From Rhodocollybia butyracea (Eukaryota > Basidiomycota > Agaricomycetes > Agaricales > Omphalotaceae): a stretch of 45,041 nucleotides of DNA. The DNA lies in the NCBI GenBank assembly GCA_015501585.1, contig JADNRY010000482.1, positions 1 to 45,041 on the forward strand, in the 5' to 3' direction. Position 1 is the first letter of the stretch. The number at the start of each line of letters is the position of its first letter. The notes beneath the pieces were generated by a model. That model made no database searches, had not been told where the DNA came from, and saw nothing but the letters and a program-made list of their open reading frames with translations. Below are positions 1 through 10,539 of the stretch, piece after piece. The position numbers and the translations under genes are program-made.

Positions 1-612
1 CTAGGGTTGTTGACAAACCTCGAGATTACTATTCTAGCTAGAGCCAGAGTTTGCCTAGGAGAATCTTAGTTTCGTTGTATTGGTTTTGGTTTCGATTATT
101 TGGTTTTGGACACATACATATTATTGGTTTTGGTTTGGTTATATTGATTCGGACATCCCGACGTTCCCTCGTACATATGTACACCCAGCTGGCTTCCCTC
201 GACTCAGTTCTAAGAGTTATCCAAGCTTAGTTACCCATGTTAACGCAACGGTCTTGAACCTGAAGCAACTGCGTGCATACATCCAATATTACAAGACTTT
301 CCCTCAGGGAATCTCTGACAACCCGCCCTCGCTCCCTTACATATCGATAGTCTGGTTAGGTGCGGTAGTGTTTTTGTTTAGGTTGTTTTATAGCACTTTT
401 CACACACCTACACGTAAATACCTAAATACCGGATACAGCGGAACTTTTTCGGTTCATTCTCTTTCCCTTTCTCTTCCTTCATCTCTTGCAACATTTTGCT
501 TTGCTGCAAGTCTTCCAGACTCTCTATCATCTAATATTGACATCCCAGTCTTCATCTCATCAATATCCCGCCGTGCTGCACAGATACACCAAATACCACA
601 GGGACAACAAAA
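1..612. other. No supported gene
   Basis: A 208-codon open frame lies here on the plus strand, but it is rich in Trp, Tyr, Phe and Ser with no domain-like pattern, starts in TTGGTTTT-type simple sequence and overlaps the better coding frame that starts at 613. I see nothing else that can be supported. Confidence 0.5.
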
Positions 613-1200
613 ATGTCGTCATCCACAAAAAGCCCTAGCTCAGTCCGCAGTGCTTCTCCAAAGCCTAGCACAACAAAAATTCAGACAACGCCTGCGCCTG
701 GGATGAAGGTTGGACCAATTTATGAGTATGACAAGAAGCAACTGGAGTTGATGAGGCTGGTTCCAGAGGTGAGTCAATTGCAAAAGCTGTGTTTCATTAA
801 GATTGAAAATTTGCTCAATGTTCTGCAGTACACGCACTCAATATTGCTTCCTCCTTCACATCCCTATGCCAAATGGGAACAATGCTGGCTCCGGAAGGCT
901 TGTGCACCTCAAAATAGGTTCTGAATGACGCGAAGAAACAGATGAAAGGAGCAATGGAATTGCTTGTTGACCCATCACAAATTCCACCACCACCAAATGC
1001 ACAATTTGAACCCGGCGGTCGGCGTATTCTACAACCCAACACCTGAGGTTGTAAGTCCTATGCATTAAAACTGGGCATCTATCCTATGTCCCTAATGCAT
1101 TAAAACAAGGCATGTTGTCCTGACAGCAAATATTACTAGTATCTGTAGTCAGCTATGGTGCATAGCTAATGCATTAAAAGTCATCAAATGGGTAGCACTA

Positions 1201-1241
1201 GGTTAGGGTTAGGGTTAGGGTTAGGTTAGGGTTTAGGGTTA
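1201..1241 (+). repeat. Interstitial telomere-like TTAGGG repeats
   Basis: About six TTAGGG or near-TTAGGG units run in tandem, with more scattered units to about 1335 and a G run at 1361-1371. TTAGGG is the telomere repeat of many basidiomycetes. The tract lies inside the fold-back element, not at a chromosome end. Confidence 0.8.
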
Positions 1242-1257
1242 AGAATATATATGGGGA

Positions 1258-1278
1258 GCAGGGGCTTGCCCCTGCTTA
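1258..1278. repeat. Short GC-rich hairpin
   Basis: AGCAGGGGC and GCCCCTGCT are perfect inverted repeats around a 2-nt spacer, inside the fold-back element. A similar GGGGCTTGGCCCC palindrome occurs near 17460. Likely a structural piece of the element. Confidence 0.6.
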
Positions 1279-2249
1279 GGGTTAGAATAAAACAGAGCTG
1301 GTTAAGGGTATGGTAGGGTTAGGGTTGAGGTGTCATCAGGTAAAGGGCCTCAATATAAGGGGGGGGGGGGTCTCAGTTTTTTCCCACGAGTCCTTGTTCA
1401 AAAGATATGGCCTTTTCAATATCTGACTCAATTTAATGCATTAAGTATGTACCCCCCTGACTACTCCATAGGTGTATGCACTTGGAAGTTTTAATGCATT
1501 AGGAGGGGGCTGTAATGCATTAAATGTGAGCTAGCTGACTACATATACCAGTAATATTTGTGGCTAGGACAACATGCCCTGTTTTTAATGCATTAGGGAC
1601 ATAGGATAGATGCCCAGTTTTAATGCATGGAAGTTACAACCTCAGCTAAACCCAAGTCTCCCTATGCCAGAAAACTTGTGGCCTGTAACTCCTGGTGGCA
1701 GCTACCCACCCCCACACGACGATGGGTTCTCCAGTCTTGTGTGGCAACCACCAGAGTACAACAGACAGTCTCTCCACAAGTACAACCGCAGGCCACCTCC
1801 TGGCAGCACCCCTCCACTAGGCTATGCCAACAATCTCTACACCAACCCCAACCCGTCACCCACAGGTGGTGCTTTCAGCCTGAGTTGATTGTGCCGGAAG
1901 AAGTGTTCATGCTCATCTCACAACACCCTTCTCATTCTCCTTGTACGTCTCAAATTGGAAAACATCATGATCCATCTCATCACCAATCTCCACTAGGCTT
2001 ATGCTACAATACATTTACATGTATAACAACTACATTATGCTAAACTAGCTCAGTGTTGCCTTGTAAACATTCAATAGTTTGGGTTTTTTTCACTAATGTG
2101 AGGGACTTAGGTGATGGGAAAACTTTCATGTGATTTTTCTAATCCACGACGTTATTTCATTGCATCTTTTCTTTCTGCATCCAACTCGAATCAGTCTCCC
2201 TTCTCTCTTTGCAATTCGCTCATTTTTGCTCTTATTGCTCTCTTATAAT

Positions 2250-2429
2250 ATGCCTGCTTCAACTACTACTGCTTCTCAGAACACTACTGATCTCTTTTCT
2301 TCTTCACAAGCATCAGGCTCCAGCCATGGACCGAGTCCAAATCCCAGCTCTCAGCACATCTTGCAGCCACAGCGAGGTTGGAGATGCTCCAGTTCACATG
2401 AGAACAGACCAAACTCCTCTAGACAATGA
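2250..2429 (+). pseudogene. Ser/Thr-rich short ORF, possible first exon
   Basis: A short frame begins MPASTTTASQNTTDLFSSS and is Ser/Pro/Gln-rich (SSHGPSPNPSSQHILQPQ) before stopping at 2429. This composition is common in disordered N-termini of fungal proteins. No continuing exon could be linked to it. From 2430 to 3638 I see no supportable gene. The stretch holds AT-rich sequence with a direct repeat of GAGGAGATTGATGTG near 2925-2970. Confidence 0.2.
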
Positions 2430-3638
2430 TCTAGGTCCAGTTCTTGTGCTACAATCACAATCAAGGACCTTCACATCACTGTCACAGCCAGCATTCATGT
2501 TCTGGTAGTAGGGATCGATGAAACTCTCGTAATGGATATTCTCATCGGAATTGCTCAAGTTCTTACTGCTGATACGGCCCACAATTATTTGGGCGTAAAC
2601 ATGCGATATATGCGCGTTTTGGGCACCAAGTCACATTGTATAAGACATATACACTGTACAAAGTATTCTGATAAGTGCGGCAGTGCCGCGTGGTCACATT
2701 AAACACACAGATGTTAATTACTGATGACATCAAAAGTCTCGGTAACAGAACACGGTTGTAATTAATAATGATACAATGAATACTAAAACCCACTACAATT
2801 AGGACTAATATTCAGACTGTTGAAGCGATCCTAAGATATCTTATTGCAAACTAGAAGACTACTAGATAGACAGAACAAGTATCAAAGTTAAACGGCCCAA
2901 GGGGGACTTCCCATCAGAAATTGATGTGAGGAGATTAATGTATCCCCGACCCCGAGGAGATTGATGTGAGGAGATTGATATGCCGAGGTTCCGGGATCAT
3001 TCCAAGATCATGCCGCGGCGTCCCGCAGATATAAGACAGCGCGTGAAATAACAATTTCATGAGCTTCTATTGAATAACAAGAGCACATGTATTCCCGCTG
3101 TGCTCGTGTGTAGCATTTATGCTTTATAATTGCAATTGATCAAATTTAGAATATAAGGAAGGATGCCTGACGAAATGGAGCAAGCATTCTTACCCCCCAC
3201 TTCTGGCTTTGGCTCACAGTCTCAGCTAGTAGTGTTCAGGTGCTTCTAGTGATTAGTTCTGAAAGACTAGACTTAGTAACAGAAAGACAGACAGTATTAA
3301 GCAATTAGACTTGTATTCAAGAAGAAGTAATATAAGTAAAGCTATTAGGTGTCTCTCAAAGTAAAGTTATTAGGTCCAAAGAACAGAAATCACGCCCAAG
3401 TTCAATAGAACTTGTGAAGAAAATCTATTAAAGTTGATTGTACTTTGAATTATATATCTTTTTGTGTACCCCTCCGAACTTGTGCTTGATTCATAGTGTG
3501 TGTGTGTTGGTGTGTGTTGGACTTAGTCTTTCATTCACTTTCGTGTGCAGCCCCGAGTTAGCATATCACTGCCACAACAACTCTCGTTGAAACTCACGCT
3601 CTTGCTCTCCTTGCCGACAACGTTCTTCTAGATCCTCA

Positions 3639-5301
3639 ATGCTTAACGCTCAAAATTCTGCCTCTTCTCAGAAGGAAAGGTCTTTGCAAGCTGCTCACAA
3701 GAAGATGGTACAGCAACTGCTTTCTAGTAAAACAGGGAAAGGTGCACTAGTGTCGTACGTACTCTGTGTTCTGTGCTCGCATTTTGCTTCTGATGACTTA
3801 GTATCCCATCTGATACAGTGCCAACAAACTCCTGCAGTATAAAACCGCTGCTAGCTTCCTCGTTCACAGCGTACACTTGTTCATTAACCAGAAACTAATG
3901 TTTCGCTATGGACTTCACAGGGAAGGGCTTGACCTAAACACCCTGGAGGACAATGAGTCTGACAAGGAGAACACGGACAGGACTGGTGGAAATCCTGGTG
4001 ATGACGAGGACAAAGAAGAAGAGTGAGTATATGCTCTTTGATTTTTTTTTTGTTTATTCCCCTGATAGATCTATTGTCAATGCTATATTTGCCAAACAGT
4101 ACCAAGATTTTGTCAAAGCCACTCCTGGTCTCTTAGATACAATGTCAAGGTTCAAGGAGGACCATTGTGGCCTCTTACTGTTTGTTGATCTGGTAAATCT
4201 CTCTCTATCTTTGTGTGCCGAGTTGACTAGCGTCTTTTTCTAGATTCATGAAACTCTGTGCACCGCTTGCAGCTCAGATATTAAAGGCTTCAAGTCTCAC
4301 ATCGGCAAGTACATTCTCAAAGATCCTAACACCGACGTCCTTGATCCTCCTGTTGTCAACGATGGCTCCAAGAGTAACCACGGATTCGCCCACCCTCAAT
4401 TTGCCCCATTTTTAGTTCCATTCGATAATTATTCCGAATATACTAAGGGTCCCACTGGGTAAGCTCTTGCCAGACCTCAGCACCATATATCACCTATGCT
4501 TGTTTCAGCTTTTGTGCACTTGTTTTGAACAAGGATGCAAGGACTGATATCAAGATTGACAATTCTTCTGGTGTCCTGATGCTCCTCTACAACATGAAAC
4601 TCTACAACCCAGAGGACCACAAGGCAGGATGGGGAAGGAGTTTCCTCCTTGTTCAAGTGTGTATTTGTTTACCTTTACCTTTATGCTCTCATAATAATGT
4701 TCCTGCAGTGTCTGAAACACTTCATTAATGGACCTGGCTCTGTATTCCGCGACCCCGAGTCAGCAAGAGCCCTAGGCGGCCTCACAATTCAGCTCATGTA
4801 CAAGATCAAACAGCTTACTCCTCAGCTTGTTGCTTACGTAGCATGTATGGTATGTTAGTATTTCTTTTCTTTTGTTCGCTTACTTTGTTCTTGTAGATCC
4901 ACTTTGCTTTATGCTCTGCTTCGCGTTTTTGTAACATGGATAAGCACTTCAGTCTCCGGAAGTTTTACGATCAGATTATATTTTTCTCGAGGAGCCTGAT
5001 GACTGGTCAAAGGATATTGTTGATTTTCTCAACAAGTAAGTGATCATTTTACTATGCCACTGCATGACCTTAATCCTACTATAGTCAAGTGTTCACTTTC
5101 AATGATGACAATGGGCAGGAAAGCGCCAAAGACGGAAACATTACCGATCCTGAAGTCCGCATAATCCAAGCTGCACGTGAACGATGACAAAAGGAGAAGG
5201 AATCAGCAGATAAGGCAGCGGCGGAACTGGCTACAGCAGAGAAGGCAGCGGCGGATTTGGCTGCAGCAGAGAAGGCAGCAGCAGGGGTTATCGAGAATTA
5301 G
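3639..5301 (+). pseudogene. DUF6698-like gene, eight exons, with frameshift and premature stop
   Basis: Exons 3639-3754, 3921-4022, 4069-4192, 4244-4458, 4509-4656, 4709-4849, 4897-5035 and 5095-5301 join in phase across seven GT-AG introns, six of them 46-59 bp. The protein has an acidic stretch (EDNESDKENTD), then FVKATPGLLDTMSRF, GFAHPQFAPFLVPFDNY, LLYNMKLYNPEDHKAGWGRS, CLKHFINGPGSVF and TPQLVAYVACM-IHFALCSAS, then EEPDDWSKDIVDFLN. This order resembles DUF6698, an Agaricomycete family of unknown function found in many copies per genome. Two lesions are visible: one base missing in a T-run near 4980, which shifts EEPDDW out of frame, and TGA at 5185-5187. In-frame sequence after the TGA encodes an Ala/Glu/Lys repeat (AEKAAADLAAAEKAAA) ending at TAG 5299-5301, so the stop looks recent. 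The family call is from memory of its motifs. Confidence 0.6.
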
Positions 5302-6664
5302 TGCTTTCGACTCGGACCTCTTCCCACCTTCGCTGTTGGTATTTGCTCATTTTTTTGTACTGGACATTGTGTTCATATTTGTATTCGTGCTACCGCTACA
5401 ATTTAGATGGTTTTTCTATGCTTTCGTTGCTATGCGGTGTTTATTATCTACTTTAGTGGTAGAGCAAAGGTATGAGAAGAACATAAGCTCATTGTTAACT
5501 CTAGATGTTTAGTAGTGTCAATTCAATGCCTTTGTGTTGATGGGTGGTAATAGACCATAATCAATGCTGAATGGTGTTGGCCGCCAGCACTGATGTTGAA
5601 CAATGGCAATGGATTGCCAGTGATGCCAAATGATGGTATGGGAGTACCACCAATGCTTGATGTGTTAATGGTCAAAATATGTGTTAAATGATGTCAAAGG
5701 GCCTCCGCCAGTGTTAATCAATGCTAATTGCTCAAATCGGTGCAAAATGAGTGTAAATTACTATCTATTGTGTTTTGTAGTGGCCCAGGATGGTGGGGGT
5801 TAACACCTTTTTACAACAGTGGACACTACCAACATGGGGGTAAACTATCAACACTATGGAGGGTGATCATTGGGTGGTGTTGGGGAATAGACATATCCTG
5901 GAGGATTCTGTGATGCTATGTCTAGAATAATAATTACAGGATGCTTTGGTACTTATTCAGAAATTTCCACTCAGGAATAGCCAAGAATATTGACACTTAA
6001 TCCTTGCATTTTCTCAATGTTTTCCGGGCCAGATTATTGGGTAAACCCCGCAGTGTGAGGTGTTCCAACCTTTTTCAACCTTCCCTCAAGTTTAATCAAC
6101 CCATCTTATCCTAGCCTATCCCTTGCCTATCCCAGCTCCGCAATTTTTTTCATTCCTATTGGATATCCAAAAACCATTACAATAGTAATTGTATGATGGC
6201 CAGTACCCCCTTTAAGTACAGTGGCCTGAAGCTTAAAAGCATATTTCTATTCTTGGTTGGTTCTTGGGCCTCTGGAGATAGGTCATCGCCGGCTTGCTTC
6301 AAATTCTCTTGTCAAGCGATGCTTGAGAACGAATATGAGTACATCACATACCTGAGAAGCAACTGAGAAGGGTCCAAGGAGGGCAGTAGATATTACCATG
6401 CTTGGCAGGATCTCCTGACCTGTAGCTTGATGTACAATTTTAGTTATCCTTATCATTGTTGACGAACAACATGATGTAAAATTTGGCACTGATTTGGACC
6501 AGTAGGCACTACTAAGTAACTCTGAGCGCTCATGGTGCAGTCAACAGCTAGTCTCCCCAAGGTATACTCAAGCTACAGTACAACTAGATACTTCCTGCAA
6601 CTTTACTTAATACTGACTTAGTCCCAAAGATTCCCAGATGTTCACATCACCTGAACCTATGTTG
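5302..6664. other. No gene seen; AATG-rich low-complexity sequence
   Basis: The stretch 5520-5760 is rich in AATGNTG-type words in loose, degenerate repetition. No ORF has protein-like composition and no intron-exon structure could be built. Confidence 0.5.
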
Positions 6665-6669
6665 GAGTC

Positions 6670-7683
6670 TGTCATGACTCGATCAATAGTCTCGTCCAAA
6701 CCTTCACAGTACGTAACTTGGTGGTAACAATGATAAGAGAAATTAATGGAGATTATAGAGCAAGCCTTTCCGTTTGATGAAACCGCTAGGCAAAAAATAT
6801 ATACTCAAACAACTAGGCTCAAGTAAAGTTAGTAACTAGTTTGTAATACAAAACTCACAGAAGTTATTATTTGGAGATAGCTCGACAAATAATAATATGA
6901 TTACCCTCGGAGATAGCTCAACAAGCAGTAATATGAATCAGAACTAATACTCGGAGATGGCTCAACAAGTAGTAGTGAGTGTGGTGTCTAGTACTCGGAG
7001 ATAGCTCAACAAGTAATAGTGAGTGTGATGTCTAATACTTGGAGATAGCTCAACAAGTAATAGGAAGTTGCAACTTGGAGATAGCTCAACAAGTGGCAAT
7101 TAAAGAAGTATTCACTAGGAGATAGCTCAACAGGTGAATGTTAGTGGATACAACTTGGAGTTAGCTCAACAAGATGTATAAATGTGTATTGTAGCTTGGA
7201 GATAGCTCAACAAGACACAATGAGTTGGTCTGGTGATTCACACAAGTGATAACAGCAAACAAGTGGGGGTTTGGATTTAAGAAAATAATACGTCTACCGT
7301 ACATTGGTAAATCTAGCCTTCTTATATACTCTTTAATATGTACTAGTTAGGAAATGCTGCGGAATGACTAGATTTGAGTCATAACTGCGGAAATGCTGCA
7401 GATTGATCAGCCTGACTGCGGATGCTGTGCAATGACTGATGGTGAATCATTTAAGCGGAACCATGATTGACTGACGTTGAGTCATTCAGTGGAACCGGAA
7501 TTGAGTAATAATGAGTCAATACTGTGTATAAGGGTCTGTGCGGCATTATATCAAGCAGTGTGAAGAGAAAATAAGTAATGAATGTGTGTAATAAGTGTGA
7601 AGTAGGGATGTTAATGATAGTGGCCATAGTTGGTTAATAGAAGAAAAAGGTGGGTGCATAGGATGTGGATGTGGGTCATAACA
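6670..7683 (-). mobile_element. Solo LTR of the TR-GAG family, inverted, with GAGTC target duplication
   Basis: The sequence is the reverse complement of the LTR at 9899-11089. It begins TGTCATGAC and ends GGGTCATAACA. Five-base duplications GAGTC flank it exactly at 6665-6669 and 7684-7688. It is 1014 bp against 1191 bp for the full element's LTRs. It lacks the six-copy ATGAYRTCA array of the U3 but keeps all nine stem-loop units (6864-7220) and the region that becomes the transcript start. Sequence differences are scattered, so it is clearly older than the full element. A solo LTR is the usual product of recombination between two LTRs. Confidence 0.9.
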
Positions 7684-7778
7684 GAGTCTGAGGTACTTTA
7701 ACTACTTATGCTGATGTTACTACTCTAATATCTACTGTACCATTTCAACTGTTAGTTCAGTGATGCTAGTGTTGTGCC

Positions 7779-7945
7779 AGCTGGGGCCCGGCTCAGAAGC
7801 CCCGGCCAGGGCTCATCAAAAATCTGAGCCGGGCCCTAGCCCCAGCCTAGGGCTTTGAGAATTCTGAGCCCTATGACGGCTGGGGCCAGGCTAGGCTCAA
7901 AGACAGCCGGCTTTTGGAGCTCAACGGCCCTGAGCCATAGCCGGC
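7779..7945. repeat. GC-rich GGGCC/GAGCC low-complexity repeat
   Basis: The words GGGGCCCGGCTCAG, GCCCCGGCCAGGGCTC, TGAGCCGGGCCCTAGCCCC and related pieces repeat directly and as inverted copies. The stretch is far more GC-rich than its surroundings, and no gene runs through it. Confidence 0.6.
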
Positions 7946-8429
7946 ACATCACTACGTGACTGTGATGCACAACACCCCCCCTCTGAACTTGAAATTTTCC
8001 AGGTTCGTAAATTGTAATGAGTAACACATAGGCCTGAACACCTCAAATCTGACTGTAACACATCAAGTCTCAATTTTGCAGCGCCTATGGCGCTATTACT
8101 GCATGACACATTTTTTTTTGCTTGAGTTTTCCATCCAATTTCCATCACCTGAACCCAGCCCGTAGTGACGTGCCAAAGGGCTGAACTAACGGTCGAAATG
8201 GTACAATACTATGTATAGTGAGGTCTACAGTATTTACAGTATGATGAACACCAACAACGCCAACACCAACACTAATGAAAACAACAGCAACAGTGACAAT
8301 GAAGAGAACTAGTGTAGCAAGGAGAGCAAAGGAGAGGAGAACTGAAAAGATGACATATATAAAGGGGGATCGAGACCTGCCAAAAGAAAGTAAAGCACAA
8401 GTACAACTAGTGTTCATTGGCATGAATAC

Positions 8430-8690
8430 TATCCTCAACATGGCAATATGAATGATGCGCCGACACCCTGTCGTGACTGGTCAAATTCAATGATGCATGT
8501 GTCTCTTGCTAAATGGTATTTCAGACCACTGGCGTTGTGCTAGGCCTGGGCAAAGGAAAGGAAGGAATTCAGTATACTGGTAGATCAAGCAGGGTGGACG
8601 TGGGTGGTGATGGTGAATCTCACTTTGATGCAGCCTGGTTTCTGCGTAACAAAGAGTGAGTGAGAGTCAAAAAGGACACAAGTAAACCTA
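8430..8690 (-). pseudogene. Duplicated gene segment, diverged copy (partner at 25525-25750)
   Basis: On the minus strand this segment aligns with 25525-25750 over about 220-260 bp. Shared landmarks are a CGCAGAAAC exon start, a GTAAG/GTGAG donor, a stretch reading TAGTATACTGA or a close variant, GCCCAGGCCTA acceptors and GCCATGTTGAGGAT. The conserved splice-like sites suggest an exon-intron-exon piece of one gene. In this copy the downstream reading frames carry stops, so it is probably decayed. Function unknown. Confidence 0.45.
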
Positions 8691-8822
8691 CGTTACGTTG
8701 ACCTTTTGTTGGCGCCAAGACTTTTGTTGACAGCAACACAGATACGCGGAAACTGAACTAACAAACAAAGACAACAATCCACCCACAATGCTATTGGTGG
8801 TGCCTTGGGAACTCAAGCTCCT

Positions 8823-9378
8823 TCATAAAAATGCTATTGCTGCAAAAAAAGAAAACCAAAACAGAGTGGACTCCGAGTGAACGCACTGTGCATTGGCTTC
8901 ATTTGAAGGAGCTGTCAAACCGACAGTGCTTGTGATCACAGTCAGGCTTTCACTTGGATTCAGACTAGGCAAATAAGTACCATGAGCAATTTTTGCAAGT
9001 AAGGTCTGAAGAACTAGTATGCAATGGGAAGTAGACAAACCTCAGGTGTGATAGAATTGCATTAGTGCTGAGGGCTGTAGTGCGACTGCTATCCTGAATA
9101 ATGACAGTGGATCTAGTTGCAAGGATACTGCCAGTCACAGTCCTAAAAGTAGTAGGATCTGCCATACGCCCGTCTTTGAGTGAAACATCAAACGTAAGCG
9201 GACGAGAGTTGGACTGAACTTGCTCAGACTGGGGAGGGATATCTTTATATCCATGATGAACATTGTTTGCCTCAGAGTGCTCCAGATTATTATTACCTCC
9301 CATCATGATCACCATAAGTATAGCTGTCCAGTGACAGATGTTAATGTTAATGTCGACGTGCTTGGTAACGGGACACAA
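8823..9378 (-). CDS. Possible two-exon gene of unknown function
   Basis: A minus-strand frame reads GYKDIPPQSEQVQ then PTTFRTVTGSILATRST then TTALSTNAILSH. After a possible very short intron (about 35 nt, GTTTGTCT...TTCAG), another frame continues LLAKIAHGTYLPSLNPSE and TVGLTAPSNEANAQC. The composition is protein-like, but the intron is shorter than the others here and neither end is defined. The gene sits just downstream of the duplicated segment at 8430-8690 on the same strand and may be part of the same relic. No family recognised. Confidence 0.3.
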
Positions 9379-9893
9379 GTACTAATGTCAAATTCATGGT
9401 TACAGCCACTTGAGAGAGCTGGTTTGACAATTGTAGACTGGGTGCGGTGAGGTGCTAGCGGCATTATACAAGGAATTGCCAAAGCTGCCCATATCCGCCC
9501 CTGTAGGTACGTATGGTAGGAGGCCAAGGCTTGAAAGAAACTCAGGATAGGAAAAACGGGAGAGATGGATGGATCAGACCACAAATAGAATCAGGCAACT
9601 CACCACAGAGATCTTTGACATCACTCAATGGAAGCCTGAGAGGGGGGATATTTCTTGTTAGATGATGGTTGTGACAGCAGTGGAGTTTGAGCTAGAGAGA
9701 CTTGCATGGAGCATTTAGTAGTGCCATTTGCTATATTTAAAGATGTTTAGAGCCGACGGAACACCCTCTCTGTCTTCCACAAACGTTGCAAGAGCTGTAT
9801 TATGTATAGGAATTATCATGTTACGGCTCCAGCATGATTTATTACAGGCAGTGTAGCATAAAGCTGTTGGGTTGTTCCTGGGGCTTGTGGATG

Positions 9894-9898
9894 TGAGG
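9894..9898. repeat. Target-site duplication TGAGG (left)
   Basis: TGAGG immediately precedes the 5' LTR and is repeated at 15715-15719 immediately after the 3' LTR. A 5-bp duplication fits LTR retrotransposon integrases. Confidence 0.95.
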
Positions 9899-10090
9899 TG
9901 TTATGACCCGGATCTAAATCCTATACACCCAATCTTTTTTCTTCTGTAACCAACTATGAACACTATCATTAATACTTCTACTTAACATTTTACATTCATT
10001 AGTTATTCAACACCATTTGGGTTAATGCTGCACACATTCTTCCAGAACACCAGAATGATCTTTAACAGTCACTGCACAGTCTGCACAGTC

Positions 10091-10384
10091 ATGACATCAT
10101 TCTAGCTCCACAACTATGATGTCATCTTGCTACTCCACAATCATGATGTCATTCCATTGCTCCGCAGTTATGATATCACATCACTGCTCCACAGCTATGA
10201 CATCACTGCCCCACAGCTATGACATCATTGCATAGCCTCTTTACATCAATGACTCAATATCAGTCATTGCACAGCCAGATATCTGAGTCAACTATGGTTC
10301 CGCATACATGACTCAATATTAGTCATTGCACCGCATTACATAGTCAGACTGACTCATCCGCAGTATTTCCGCAGTTATGACTCA
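10091..10384 (+). promoter_or_regulatory. U3 clusters of ATGAYRTCA and TGASTCA palindromes
   Basis: Six ATGACATCA/ATGATGTCA/ATGATATCA palindromes start at 10091, 10116, 10143, 10170, 10197 and 10219, at spacings of 22-27 bp within a CTCCACAGCT-type tandem repeat. Five TGA(C/G)TCA sites follow at 10250, 10284, 10309, 10350 and 10378. TGASTCA is the known Gcn4/AP-1 bZIP site, and ATGAYRTCAT resembles CRE-type bZIP sites. Their position directly upstream of the TATA box fits an enhancer. Actual binding is an inference. The same clusters are in the 3' LTR, offset by +4625. Confidence 0.65.
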
Positions 10385-10430
10385 AATCTAGTCATTCCGC
10401 AGCATTTCCTAACTAGTACACATTGCACAG

Positions 10431-10464
10431 TATATAAGTAGTCTAGATTTACCAATGTACGTTA
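10431..10464 (+). promoter_or_regulatory. TATA box and predicted transcription start of the retroelement
   Basis: TATATAAG starts at 10431. The sequence AGACATATTATT, complementary to the primer-binding site, starts at 10464, 33 bp downstream, where a TATA-directed start is expected. The coincidence of the two signals is the reason for placing the R start here. Confidence 0.6.
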
Positions 10465-10539
10465 GACATATTATTTTTCTTAAATCCAAACCCCCACTTG
10501 TTTGCTGTTATCACTTGTGTGAATCACCAGACCAACTCA

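Larger units (their letters stand above)
1043..1645. mobile_element. Fold-back (TIR) element with TAATGCATTA palindromes
   Basis: The ends are inverted copies. CTGAGGTTGTAA at 1043-1054 matches the reverse complement of 1634-1645, and the homology runs inward (ATGCATTAAAACTGGGCAT, then CTATCCTATGTCCCTAATGC) for about 90 bp with small gaps. The palindrome TAATGCATTA or a one-base variant occurs about eight times (near 1060, 1092, 1170, 1433, 1490, 1512, 1586, 1620), mostly within the arms. No ORF encodes a transposase. No convincing target-site duplication was found. The outer repeat contains GTAAGT at 1051 on the left and ends CCTCAG on the right, so the element could be removed as an intron. 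Confidence 0.6.
613..1888 (+). pseudogene. Proline-rich coding relic interrupted by a fold-back element
   Basis: Exon 1 (613-768) starts MSSSTKSPSS and ends LMRLVPE. It is followed by a clean 60-bp intron (GTGAGT at 769, CTGCAG ending at 828) and an exon containing SHPYAKWEQCWLRKA. The reading frame then shifts near 910, and a proline-rich stretch (IPPPPNAQFEPGGRR) follows up to about 1042. After the fold-back element at 1043-1645, a Pro/Asn/Tyr-rich frame resumes (NPSLPMPENLWPVTPGG) and stops at 1888. Frames on the two sides match only if the element is spliced from 1051 to 1645 in one of two possible upstream frames. I do not recognise the family. The frame changes make a decayed gene most likely. 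Confidence 0.35.

Noticed and set aside
80..706. 208-codon ORF as a gene.
   Set aside because: Low-complexity aromatic composition, no domain, and it overlaps a more convincing exon in another frame.
1043..1645. Classification of the fold-back element as Mutator-like, from 9-bp near-matches (CTACAACCC and TTACAACCT).
   Set aside because: These matches lie at different distances from the inverted repeats and are themselves part of the inverted repeat on one side.
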